NCBI GenBank assembly: GCA_949746255.1
Contig: CATKAP010000218.1
Span: forward strand, 1 to 64,000
DNA from: an uncultured bacterium
GTDB lineage: Bacteria; Bacillota; Clostridia; Christensenellales; Borkfalkiaceae
DNA length: 64,000 nucleotides
Direction of reading: 5' to 3'
How positions within the stretch are numbered: position 1 is the stretch's first letter; each line of letters starts with the position of its first letter. The notes beneath the pieces were generated by a model that was not told the origin of the DNA, did not search any database, and was given only the letters and a program-made list of their open reading frames with translations. The translations under genes were made by a program, and so were the position numbers. Positions 16,034-23,792 of this stretch are shown piece by piece.

Positions 16034-17837
16034 CAACGCGCCCCGTAAGGAATTAAAATTTTTCGGTCTTGGAAAACTTAAACCTTTTTTGGCTAATTAT
16101 AAAGGCTTGACGGCGGCGATGCTCGTTTGTGCGCTTGCGTGCAGCGCGGTAGTTACGCTTTTGCCGCTATTTCAAAAATATGCAATAGATAATTTTATCG
16201 CAAACAAAACGGTTGAAGGGCTTACGGTATTCGTTATTTTATACGTTACGTGTATAATTGCAAGTACAATATTCGATTTTATAAGCGGTTACAATTGCTG
16301 CAGATTGGAAATGTATCTTCTCCGCGATATGCGCAGGACGGCGTTTAATCATCTTCAAACGCTTTCGGTCGCGTATTTTAACGTGCACAGCGTGGGTAAA
16401 ATTCATGCGCGTGTAATGAGCGATACTTCCAACATAGGTTCGGTAATCGCGTGGGATAGCTTTCAGGGCGTCGCAAATCTTGTGTACATTGTCGGCGCGA
16501 TATCCGTTATGTTCGTAATGAACCCCCTGCTTGCGTTGTGCGTTTTGGCTATCGTGCCGTTCGCCGCGTTCGTTTCCGTATATTTCCAACGCAAACAGAC
16601 CGTTTTAAACAGAAAGGTGAGAGAGATAAATTCTCAGATAACCGCGGGTTTCAACGAGGGAATTACGGGAGTAGCCACTTCCAAAACGCTTGCCGTGGAA
16701 GAAAAGCTTGACGAAGATTTTTTCAAACGCACTGAAGAAATGAAAAAACGCTCCACTCATTTGGGGCATTACAGGTCTTTATTCGCTTCTTTTATAACTT
16801 TTGCCTCCTCCGTAGCGCTTGCGCTGGTTTTATGGTACGGCGGAATTATCACCGTGGAGGGCGTTATAGAAATAGGCACTTTGTCGGTGTTTATGAACTA
16901 TGCGCAAGGGCTCATGGAACCTGTGCAGTGGGCGGTGGAAGCGGTATCGGATTTGATTTCGGTTAAAGTTAATTTGGAAAGGTTTTCCGCGCTTTGCGAA
17001 GCCGAAAGCGACGTTAAAGACCGCCCAGAAGTTATTGAAACATACGGGGACGGGTTTAATCCCAAAAAGGAGAATTGGGAAAAATTACACGGCGATATAG
17101 AGTTCGAGGACGTTACTTTCAAATATCCCGACGGCGACGAATACGTATTGGAGCATTTTAATCTGAAAGTACCGAAAGGAACCACGGTTGCAATTGTCGG
17201 CGAAACGGGAGCGGGAAAATCCACGCTTGTAAACCTTGTGTGCAGATTTTTCGAACCCACCGAAGGCAGGGTGTTAATAGACGGAAAAGATGCTCGCGAC
17301 CGTTCGGTGGGATGGCTGCATTCCAATATAGGTTATGTATTGCAAACGCCGCATCTGTTTTCGGGAACGGTGCGTGAAAATCTTTTGTACGGAAACGAAA
17401 ACGCAACCTTTGAACAAATGGAAGCTGCGGTGAAAAAGGTAAACGCCGAATTTATTATAAAAAGGCTTGAACACGGTTACGATACCGACGTTGGCGAAGG
17501 CGGAAACACTCTTTCAACGGGCGAAAAACAGCTTCTTTCGTTCGCAAGGGCTATAATAGCCGACCCCGCCATATTTATTTTGGACGAGGCGACTTCCTCG
17601 GTTGACACGCTTACGGAAAAACTTATTCAGGACGCGGTAGAAAAGCTTATGGAGGGCAGAACGAGTTTTATAATAGCGCACAGACTTTCAACCGTGCGTA
17701 ACGCCGACGTCATTTTGGTGGTGGAGGACGGAAAAATTATCGAACGCGGCACGCATGAGCAGCTTTTGAAAAATCGCGGACACTATTATGATTTGTATTT
17801 AAAGCAATTCCGCGAAGAGCAAATCAAAAAGATATAA
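16026..17837 (+). CDS. ABC exporter half-transporter with catalytic Glu, 603 aa
   Basis: The partner of the preceding gene, with the same layout: transmembrane domain to about residue 330 and a C-terminal nucleotide-binding domain. Walker A GETGAGKST lies at ~392-400 and Walker B LDEAT has D520 and E521, so the ATP-hydrolysing Glu is here. The signature is altered to LSTGEKQ (496-502). The asymmetric motifs of the two proteins fit heterodimeric exporters, where only one composite site hydrolyses ATP. The start overlaps the upstream gene by 8 bp, and a strong terminator follows. Confidence 0.93.
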   Translation: MTDNAPRKELKFFGLGKLKPFLANYKGLTAAMLVCALACSAVVTLLPLFQKYAIDNFIANKTVEGLTVFVILYVTCIIASTIFDFISGYNCCRLEMYLLRDMRRTAFNHLQTLSVAYFNVHSVGKIHARVMSDTSNIGSVIAWDSFQGVANLVYIVGAISVMFVMNPLLALCVLAIVPFAAFVSVYFQRKQTVLNRKVREINSQITAGFNEGITGVATSKTLAVEEKLDEDFFKRTEEMKKRSTHLGHYRSLFASFITFASSVALALVLWYGGIITVEGVIEIGTLSVFMNYAQGLMEPVQWAVEAVSDLISVKVNLERFSALCEAESDVKDRPEVIETYGDGFNPKKENWEKLHGDIEFEDVTFKYPDGDEYVLEHFNLKVPKGTTVAIVGETGAGKSTLVNLVCRFFEPTEGRVLIDGKDARDRSVGWLHSNIGYVLQTPHLFSGTVRENLLYGNENATFEQMEAAVKKVNAEFIIKRLEHGYDTDVGEGGNTLSTGEKQLLSFARAIIADPAIFILDEATSSVDTLTEKLIQDAVEKLMEGRTSFIIAHRLSTVRNADVILVVEDGKIIERGTHEQLLKNRGHYYDLYLKQFREEQIKKI

Positions 17838-17843
17838 AATAAA

Positions 17844-17876
17844 GGGGCGGCGTGAATACGCGCCGCCTTCGTTTTT
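17844..17876 (+). terminator. intrinsic terminator after the ABC exporter
   Basis: GGCGGCG (17846-17852) pairs with CGCCGCC (17861-17867) and is followed by TTCGTTTTT. Confidence 0.85.
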
Positions 17877-17936
17877 AATTCTTGTCGTACCCGCTTGCGC
17901 GGAAAGTGCTTGTAAGAACAAAGAGAAATTTCTATA

Positions 17937-19013
17937 TCAATAGTAAACTTCTTCTATTACGCCGCCGCCGAGGCAGTGGGTTTCGTCGTAAAATACGGCG
18001 TATTGTCCTTCGGTTACCGCGCGCTGGGTTTCGTCGAATTCCACAGTGGCGGTGTCGCCGTTTACGCCGACCTTAATTTTCTGTTCGGGTTGGCGGTAAC
18101 GGAATTTAGCTGTGCAAAATTGCGTTTGACGCGGCATATATCCAATCCAATTTAGCCCCGAAACTTTACATGCCTTTGAATACAGAGGGCTTTCGTCGCC
18201 GTGGGAAACATATAGAATATTGTTTTTCAAATCCTTTTTCACTACAAACCATCTGCCTTCTTCGCCGTGAACTCCGCCGAGGTCAAGTCCCTTTCTCTGC
18301 CCTATGGTATAATACATAAGGCCGATATGCTCGCCCACGGTTGCACCGTCCAACGTCACTATTTTTCCCTTTTGGGCGGGCAGATAGGTCTTTAAAAATT
18401 TGCGGAAATTTCTTTCCCCTATAAAACAAATTCCCGTGGAATCCTTCTTTTTCGCCGTTGCAAGACCTTGTTTTACGGCAATGTCGCGCACTTCGGATTT
18501 ATCGAGTTCGGAAAGGGGAAAAAGAACGTTTTCAAGTTGTTTTTCGCGTACCTGATTTAAAAAATAAGTTTGGTCTTTACCTGAGTCCTTAACTTTTTTT
18601 AAAAAAATTCTGCCGTTTATTTCTTCAACGCCGCAATAATGCCCCGTCGCTATATAATCCGCGCCCATAGAAAGCGCGTAGTCGCGGAAAGTTCCGAATT
18701 TTATTTCGCGGTTACAAAGCACGTCGGGATTAGGGGTTCTGCCCGCCTTGTATTCGGAAAGGAAGTAGGAAAACACTCTTTCGGCGTATTGCTTTGCGAA
18801 ATTCACGCTGTAATACGGAATGTCGAGAGTGGCGCATACTCTGCGCACGTCGGCGAAATCTTCGTCGGCATTGCATGCGCCGTTGGGGTCGGTTTCTTCC
18901 CAATTATACATGTATAACCCTATAACGTCGTATCCTTGTTGCTTTAAAAGATACGCCGCCACGGATGAATCTACTCCCCCGCTCATCCCTACGACAACTT
19001 TTCCTTTCGACAT
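17937..19013 (-). CDS. mnmA: tRNA-uridine 2-sulfurtransferase MnmA, 358 aa
   Basis: Thiolates U34 of tRNA-Lys, Glu and Gln, using a cysteine persulfide and ATP. The PP-loop is [12 protein letters not shown] at residues 8-19. The catalytic cysteines are C100 in NPDVLC and C196 in [17 protein letters not shown]. The C-terminal beta-barrel region is complete. A GAGGT ribosome binding site precedes the ATG at 19013. It is transcribed towards the ABC exporter and away from the DUF4250-CAT-TIR block, so it marks the edge of that block. Confidence 0.96.
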   Translation of the reverse strand: MSKGKVVVGMSGGVDSSVAAYLLKQQGYDVIGLYMYNWEETDPNGACNADEDFADVRRVCATLDIPYYSVNFAKQYAERVFSYFLSEYKAGRTPNPDVLCNREIKFGTFRDYALSMGADYIATGHYCGVEEINGRIFLKKVKDSGKDQTYFLNQVREKQLENVLFPLSELDKSEVRDIAVKQGLATAKKKDSTGICFIGERNFRKFLKTYLPAQKGKIVTLDGATVGEHIGLMYYTIGQRKGLDLGGVHGEEGRWFVVKKDLKNNILYVSHGDESPLYSKACKVSGLNWIGYMPRQTQFCTAKFRYRQPEQKIKVGVNGDTATVEFDETQRAVTEGQYAVFYDETHCLGGGVIEEVYY

Positions 19014-19065
19014 AAATTACCTCGAATTTTCTTTTGAAAAACATTATATCATAATAAAATAGTAT

Positions 19066-19093
19066 TTGCAATTCTTTTGAATTATGGTATAAT
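19066..19093 (+). promoter_or_regulatory. promoter upstream of the DUF4250/CAT/TIR block
   Basis: TTGCAA (19066-19071) and TATAAT (19088-19093) with a 16-nt spacer. About 160 nt separate it from the DUF4250 start. Confidence 0.7.
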
Positions 19094-19099
19094 GTAACG

Positions 19100-19240
19100 G
19101 GTCGCTTCCTATGAACGGCGAATAACGGCGTGGAGCTGCGCTTTTTTCAACGTGCGTTTTCCGACTTTGTCGGCGATAAGACGAAAAACCCGCCCGCCTT
19201 GTTCCGCTTGTTTTTGGAAACAGACGAATTATTTTATTGG
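19100..19240 (+). ncRNA. possible structured leader or small RNA
   Basis: The transcript from the promoter at 19066-19093 would start with about 150 nt that do not read as a conserved protein but fold locally. CCGAC (19161-19165) pairs with GTCGG (19169-19173), and TGCGC/GTGCG form a preceding hairpin. A second -10 box (TG-G-TATTAT, 19241-19246) just before the DUF4250 start suggests that gene can be expressed separately. I do not recognise the RNA as a known family. Confidence 0.25.
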
Positions 19241-19253
19241 TATTATTTTTGCT

Positions 19254-19433
19254 ATGATTTTGCCCGACGACGATTATATATTACTGTCTTTGATAAATAC
19301 CGCTTTACGCGATAAATACGATTCGTTGGAATTTTTATGCGAAGAAGAGGGCGTAAACATGGCAGAAATAACCGCGCGGTTTGCCGCTTTGGGTTATAAA
19401 TACAACGGAAAATCGTTCGTATATTCGGAGTAA
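19254..19433 (+). CDS. DUF4250 domain protein, 59 aa
   Basis: A 59-residue protein starting MILPDDDYILLSLINTALRD and containing GYKYNGKSFVY near its end, the layout of the DUF4250 family (short proteins of Firmicutes, function unknown). The ATG at 19254 gives the usual family length; longer in-frame extensions encode nothing conserved. No Shine-Dalgarno sequence is present. An extended -10 box (TGG-TATTAT) ends 7 nt upstream, so this gene may be leaderless. The next gene begins 2 bp after its stop, so it is probably co-transcribed with the CAT-like and TIR-like genes. Confidence 0.82.
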   Translation: MILPDDDYILLSLINTALRDKYDSLEFLCEEEGVNMAEITARFAALGYKYNGKSFVYSE

Positions 19434-19435
19434 TT

Positions 19436-20095
19436 ATGAGAGTTATAGATATAGAAAAATGGGAGAGAAGAAAATCATACCTTTGGTTTTCGGGTTTTTC
19501 CAATCCCACTTATTCTATTACCGTGCGGTTGAACGTTACCAAATTAATCGGGTTTAAAGGTAAGTATAAAAGCGATTTCTACGCCGATATGCTTTATTTA
19601 ACGATAAAAGCGCTAAATTCCGTATCCGCTCTGAAATTAAGGGTTGAAGGACAGAACGTGGTTGAATACGAAGCTCCCGCACCTTCTTTTACCGTAGCGT
19701 TGGAAAACGGGCTGTTCGACGTTTGCCGCGTAGAATGGATTGAAAACCCCGATATATTCCGCAGGCAAGTGCGCGAAGGCATAGAAAAAACAAAAAAAGA
19801 GGGAGGCAACAAAGGTTTCGGCGACGACAAGCACGACGTGTATTATTTTTCCTGTTTGCCGTGGTTGGATTTCACGGAAGCCACAAATCCCATTCCGGAC
19901 GATAAAGAATCTTTAAGCGTGCCACGCATAAGCTGGGGAAAATATGTTGAGAACGGCAACGGATACGAAATGAGTATGAATATAACGGTAAGTCACGCGC
20001 TTGTGGACGGAAAACCGCTGTGCGACGTATTTTACGCCGTTCAAAAAAATTTAGATAATTGCGAAAGTTTACTTAACGGGGAAAAACATGAGTAA
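19436..20095 (+). CDS. chloramphenicol acetyltransferase-fold protein, 219 aa
   Basis: A trimeric CAT-type O-acyltransferase by fold. It starts with IDIEKWERRKSYLWFSGFSNP, typical of the CAT family N-terminus, and retains the catalytic HxxxD motif as SHALVDG (His187, Asp191). The usual first His of HHAVCDG is Ser here. The length is normal. Whether it gives chloramphenicol resistance cannot be judged; many clostridial members are of unknown substrate. It overlaps the TIR-like gene by 8 bp, so the two are translationally coupled. Confidence 0.88.
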   Translation: MRVIDIEKWERRKSYLWFSGFSNPTYSITVRLNVTKLIGFKGKYKSDFYADMLYLTIKALNSVSALKLRVEGQNVVEYEAPAPSFTVALENGLFDVCRVEWIENPDIFRRQVREGIEKTKKEGGNKGFGDDKHDVYYFSCLPWLDFTEATNPIPDDKESLSVPRISWGKYVENGNGYEMSMNITVSHALVDGKPLCDVFYAVQKNLDNCESLLNGEKHE

Positions 20096-21464
20096 AGTTT
20101 TTATAGCTTGGAGCGGAAATTTGGAAACCGCGAAAAAACTCGGAGAATATATTTCCAAAAGGGCGGGGTATGAAGCTATAGTGGGCGGAAACCTCCACGA
20201 TTTGAAATCCAATTATGTAGGCGGCACAATTATCGAACAGATGAAAAAGTGCGACCAAGGAATTTTGCTTATTCAGAAAAACGACGCGAGCGCGTTGAGC
20301 GCCAATCTTATGTTTGAATGGGGTTATCTGCTTGCAAAACTCAACGCCAACAAAATACATAACTATTTGATAAATCTCGAACCGAACGACAGCGCGTTGC
20401 CCAGCGATTTGCACGGCGTATGGTCTTATTCGTTGAAAACCGAAAATTTAACAGAGGAAGAAATAGTCGAAAATCTCGGCAATAAGTTTTTCAATTCGCA
20501 AAAAAATACGGTTAATACCAATAAAATGACATTGATACATAGCCGCGATGAAACGAGGCGCTTTGTCAGAGAACATAACGGCGACCCCACATGTTCGAAT
20601 TATGAAATGGCGCAGTATGTTTTGTGTTATATTTACTGCGCGTATATTTACGAAGATTCCCGCGAAGAAATCTTGGAAGATCTGCAAAAATTTTTAAAAG
20701 AACTCAGTCCCAACGCCAAACAGTCGGCAGAATTGTTCGCAAGTTTAAAGTGCGCTATAAATTCGGTAAAGCTGTATAAAAAAGTACGTTTTACGGGCGA
20801 CGAGCAATATATTATGCTCGATGATTTTTACGAAATAAGGGACGAATACGAAGACATTTTAAGTTTGCTTTACGATATGGACGAAGGCGAAGTAAAGGTA
20901 ATGCTTCAAGCTTTAATTTACGGTTTTATAGTATATCTTTATTTGCTTGTTCTTAACGGTAAAGAATTGGAAAGCGATAAGCGCGCCGAATATTGCAAAA
21001 GGCTTTTGGGTTTCGCCAAACAGACGGAAAAATATATAAACGAATTTTGCGACGCGGCGCCCGAACAGAATAAACAGTTTTGCGAACTTTTGCGTTCATA
21101 TATTTACCGCAATATGTTCTGTGCGCTTACTATGCTGGAAAATTTGGAAAGTAAGGGAGACGTTCCGCGCACGCAGGATTCTGACGAGAGAAAGGAAATT
21201 ATTTTAGAAAATCTTAAAAATTCTTTGGAACAGCGTAGACGTCTTTACAGTTTTTATAAAGACGGAACGGCGAGTATTACGTTTATCAATAATATTGAAA
21301 TGGAATATTTTCTTGCGCTTGCGGAATTCCGTTTGTACGACGCGGACGCGATTTCGCGCGAGGAGAGCAGAAAACGTTTGAGCAGGTATGTGCAGAAAGT
21401 TGAACGCTATGCTGCGGAAAAGAGAATTTTTACCGAAAAAATAAAAAGATATATAGAAAATTAA
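20088..21464 (+). CDS. TIR-like (CAP12-type nucleotide-binding) protein with helical C-terminal region, 458 aa
   Basis: Residues 1-~125 resemble the TIR-like predicted nucleotide-binding domain. KVFIAWSG forms the first strand, GGTIIEQM the following helix, ILLIQKND the next strand, and NLMFEWGYLLAKL carries E77, at the position of the catalytic Glu of TIR NADases. Residues ~150-458 are almost wholly alpha-helical, rich in Tyr, Glu and Lys, and have no recognised domain; they could be a sensor or scaffold. Related TIR domains act in anti-phage NAD depletion, but no cyclase or other known defence partner lies nearby. Its start overlaps the CAT-like gene. Confidence 0.75.
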   Translation: MSKVFIAWSGNLETAKKLGEYISKRAGYEAIVGGNLHDLKSNYVGGTIIEQMKKCDQGILLIQKNDASALSANLMFEWGYLLAKLNANKIHNYLINLEPNDSALPSDLHGVWSYSLKTENLTEEEIVENLGNKFFNSQKNTVNTNKMTLIHSRDETRRFVREHNGDPTCSNYEMAQYVLCYIYCAYIYEDSREEILEDLQKFLKELSPNAKQSAELFASLKCAINSVKLYKKVRFTGDEQYIMLDDFYEIRDEYEDILSLLYDMDEGEVKVMLQALIYGFIVYLYLLVLNGKELESDKRAEYCKRLLGFAKQTEKYINEFCDAAPEQNKQFCELLRSYIYRNMFCALTMLENLESKGDVPRTQDSDERKEIILENLKNSLEQRRRLYSFYKDGTASITFINNIEMEYFLALAEFRLYDADAISREESRKRLSRYVQKVERYAAEKRIFTEKIKRYIEN

Positions 21465-21467
21465 AAT

Positions 21468-21484
21468 AGCTTCGTTAAGAAGCT
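21468..21484 (+). terminator. weak hairpin after the TIR-like gene
   Basis: AGCTTC (21468-21473) pairs with GAAGCT (21479-21484) across a 5-nt loop. There is only GTTTAC after it, so it is a weak terminator or a processing site ahead of the tRNA. Confidence 0.35.
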
Positions 21485-21490
21485 GTTTAC

Positions 21491-21566
21491 GCGCCCGTGG
21501 TGGAATTGGATACCATAAAGGCCTCCGACGCCTTCGGTTCGGGTTCGAGCCCCGACGGACGCACCA
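21491..21566 (+). tRNA. tRNA-Arg (anticodon CCG)
   Basis: A 76-nt cloverleaf with encoded CCA. Acceptor stem GCGCCCG (21491-21497) against CGGACGC (21556-21562) has one C4-A69 mismatch. The D stem is GTGG/CCAT with TTGGA in the loop. The anticodon stem AAGGC/GCCTT encloses CTCCGAC, with anticodon CCG reading CGG. The T stem TCGGG/CCCGA encloses TTCGAGC. The mismatch is unusual and lowers certainty that it is fully active. Confidence 0.85.
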
Positions 21567-21635
21567 AAACTCTGATTTGTTTTAACGGAACAGCCCGATA
21601 GCGGTTTTTCTTGGCAATATCGGAGACTAAACATG

Positions 21636-21688
21636 AAAAATAAGCGCATACAGCCTGGTCCGGATTGTATGCGCTTATTTTTTTGATA
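21636..21688. terminator. long-stem bidirectional terminator downstream of the tRNA
   Basis: A perfect 17-bp stem (21636-21652 with 21666-21682) with a 13-nt loop, flanked by A and T runs, so it can work on either strand. Confidence 0.85.
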
Positions 21689-21777
21689 AATATTATATTT
21701 ACATTGCGAACAACTATGAACATTTATTGTTTGCTGATGGTTTTTTATGCGATAACAATAATTTGCGCCGTTAGCAA

Positions 21778-21819
21778 AAAAAGACGGTCTGAAAGTTTTT
21801 ATTTTCAGACCGTCTTTTT
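21778..21819 (-). terminator. terminator of the xylA-xylB-tkt operon
   Basis: A 17-bp stem (21778-21794 with 21803-21819) just beyond the tkt stop codon. It contains GACGGTCTGAAA and its complement and has A/T runs on both sides. Confidence 0.85.
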
Positions 21820-21821
21820 AA

Positions 21822-23792
21822 TTACTTATTTAAACTTAATTTTGCTTTTTCAGCTATATTTTCGGGAGTAAAGCCGAAGTGTTTATACAGCGTTTTGTAG
21901 TCGCCGCTGAGTCCGAATGTAGTCATTGCTATTATTTCCCCATTGTCGCCGGCGTATTCTCGCCAGCCCAACGGGCTTGCCGTTTCCACGCATACGCGCG
22001 CCTTGACTGTTTGGGGGATTACCGATTGTTTGTATTTTTCCGACTGTTTTTCAAAGAGTTCAAAACAGGGAATGGATACGACTCTTGTTTTGATTCCGTA
22101 GTTTTCCAAAAGCTTTTTTGCCTGAACGCAGAGCTCCGCTTCCGAACCGGTAGCAATCAACAGCGCGTCGGGTCCGCCCTTGCAATCGTCTATTATGTAA
22201 CCGCCTTTAAGCGCGTTTTCACCCTTATTAAACTGCGTTAAGTTTTGTCTTGAAAGAACTATCGCTACGGGATTTTTTCCCGTTAAAGCCGAAATATACG
22301 CCGCCGCCGTTTCCGAGTAGTCGCAGGGACGAAACACGTTAATATCGGGAGTGGCGCGCAGCGCGGCGAGTTGTTCCACTGGTTGGTGTGTGGGGCCGTC
22401 TTCGCCGACTCCTATGCCGTCGTGGGTAAGCACGTAAATGACGGGTAATTTCATAATCGCGCTCATACGTATCGCGCCTTTCATATAGTCTGAGAAAGTA
22501 AAGAAAGTAGAGCATACGATTTTCAGCCCGCCGTGCAGAGCAATGCCGTTGCATATAGCCGCCATGGCGTGTTCGCGTATTCCGAAATGAATGTTGCGGC
22601 CGAGTCTGTTTTCCGGTGAAAACCATTCTGCGCCTTTCAGATCGGTCTTTGTGGACGGAGAAAGGTCTGCCGAACCCGATAAAAGATTGGGTATGGTTTT
22701 TGCCAAATCGTTTAAAACTTTTCCGCCGCTTATACGTGTTGCTTCGGGTTTTTCGCATATAAACTTACGTTCGCAGTCCGGAATGAAACCGTCGAAATAG
22801 TTTTTGTATTCCTTTGCAAGTTCTGGGTAAGCCGCCGCATATTTCTTGAACGATTCGTTCCATTCGGTTTCGGCTTTGCATTTTTCTTCGGCGAGCCGTT
22901 TACAGTAATAGCGCACGGCTTCTGGACTTTCAAACGGTTCTTCCGTCCAGTTGAGTTTGTCTTTTGTCTGTTTAAGCTGTTCTTCGGTGAGCGGAGAGCC
23001 GTGTATTTCGGCAGTACCTGCGAGAGGAGAACCGAAACCGATTACCGAACGGCAGATTATCACGCTGGGTTTGCCCGTTTCCCGCTGTGCGTCGCAAACG
23101 GCGGAACGAATTTTTTTAACGTCGTTTGCATCGTCTACTTCTATTACCTGCCAGCCCATTGCCGCAAAACGCATAGCCGTATTTTCCGAAAACGCGGTTG
23201 AAGTGTCGCCTTCAATCGAAATATCGTTTTTATCGTAAAAAAGAATGAGTTTACCCAACTTTTGCGTGCCGGCGAAGGAACAGGCTTCGTAGCTTATTCC
23301 TTCTTCCAAACAACCGTCGCCGCAAAGCGCGTAAGTGTAGTGGTTTACGATATAATAGCCCGCTTTATTGAATTTCGCCGCCAGATGGGTTTCCGCAAGC
23401 GCAAGTCCTACGGCGTTTGCTATTCCTTGCCCTAAAGGTCCGGTGGATACGTCAACGCCTGCGGTTACGCCGTATTCGGGGTGTCCGGGGGTATTGGAAC
23501 CGAATTTACGGAAGCTCATTAAATCTTCTTTGGTAACTCCCAGACCGAACAGGTGTAATAGGGAATAGAGAAGGGCGGAACCGTGTCCGGCTGAAAGAAC
23601 GAATCTGTCGCGGTTTTGCCATTGAGGGTTTTTATAGCTGAAGTTCATAAATTCGGCAAACAGCGTGAACGCTGCGGGCGCTGCGCCCAGACATATGCCG
23701 GGATGTCCCGAATTTGCCTTTGTAATAGCTTCGGCGGAAAGTATTCTCACCGTGTCTATACTTTTTTGATTGATGTCGGTTTCGAGTGTCAT
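21822..23792 (-). CDS. tkt: transketolase, 656 aa
   Basis: A thiamine diphosphate enzyme of the pentose phosphate pathway that moves two-carbon units between sugar phosphates. The TPP motif begins at CGDGCLEEGISYEACSFAG and includes the NDISIEGDT segment. The pyrimidine and C-terminal domains follow (HDGIGVGEDGPTHQPVEQLA, IVLSRQNL). The length is normal. It starts right at the xylB stop with an AGGAGC ribosome binding site, so it is the last gene of the xylose operon and feeds xylulose-5-phosphate into central metabolism. Confidence 0.95.
   Translation of the reverse strand: MTLETDINQKSIDTVRILSAEAITKANSGHPGICLGAAPAAFTLFAEFMNFSYKNPQWQNRDRFVLSAGHGSALLYSLLHLFGLGVTKEDLMSFRKFGSNTPGHPEYGVTAGVDVSTGPLGQGIANAVGLALAETHLAAKFNKAGYYIVNHYTYALCGDGCLEEGISYEACSFAGTQKLGKLILFYDKNDISIEGDTSTAFSENTAMRFAAMGWQVIEVDDANDVKKIRSAVCDAQRETGKPSVIICRSVIGFGSPLAGTAEIHGSPLTEEQLKQTKDKLNWTEEPFESPEAVRYYCKRLAEEKCKAETEWNESFKKYAAAYPELAKEYKNYFDGFIPDCERKFICEKPEATRISGGKVLNDLAKTIPNLLSGSADLSPSTKTDLKGAEWFSPENRLGRNIHFGIREHAMAAICNGIALHGGLKIVCSTFFTFSDYMKGAIRMSAIMKLPVIYVLTHDGIGVGEDGPTHQPVEQLAALRATPDINVFRPCDYSETAAAYISALTGKNPVAIVLSRQNLTQFNKGENALKGGYIIDDCKGGPDALLIATGSEAELCVQAKKLLENYGIKTRVVSIPCFELFEKQSEKYKQSVIPQTVKARVCVETASPLGWREYAGDNGEIIAMTTFGLSGDYKTLYKHFGFTPENIAEKAKLSLNK

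Noticed and set aside
19130-19253. Longer versions of DUF4250 or other frames in the leader
   Set aside because: They give unlike-family N-termini; the 59-residue form fits the family.
20088-21464. Complete CBASS or Thoeris defence system
   Set aside because: No cyclase, second TIR or sensor gene is present near the TIR-like gene; only a looser defence suggestion can be kept.
21665-21871. 68-codon plus-strand open frame after the tRNA
   Set aside because: It runs through both long-stem terminators and has no ribosome binding site, so it is not a gene.
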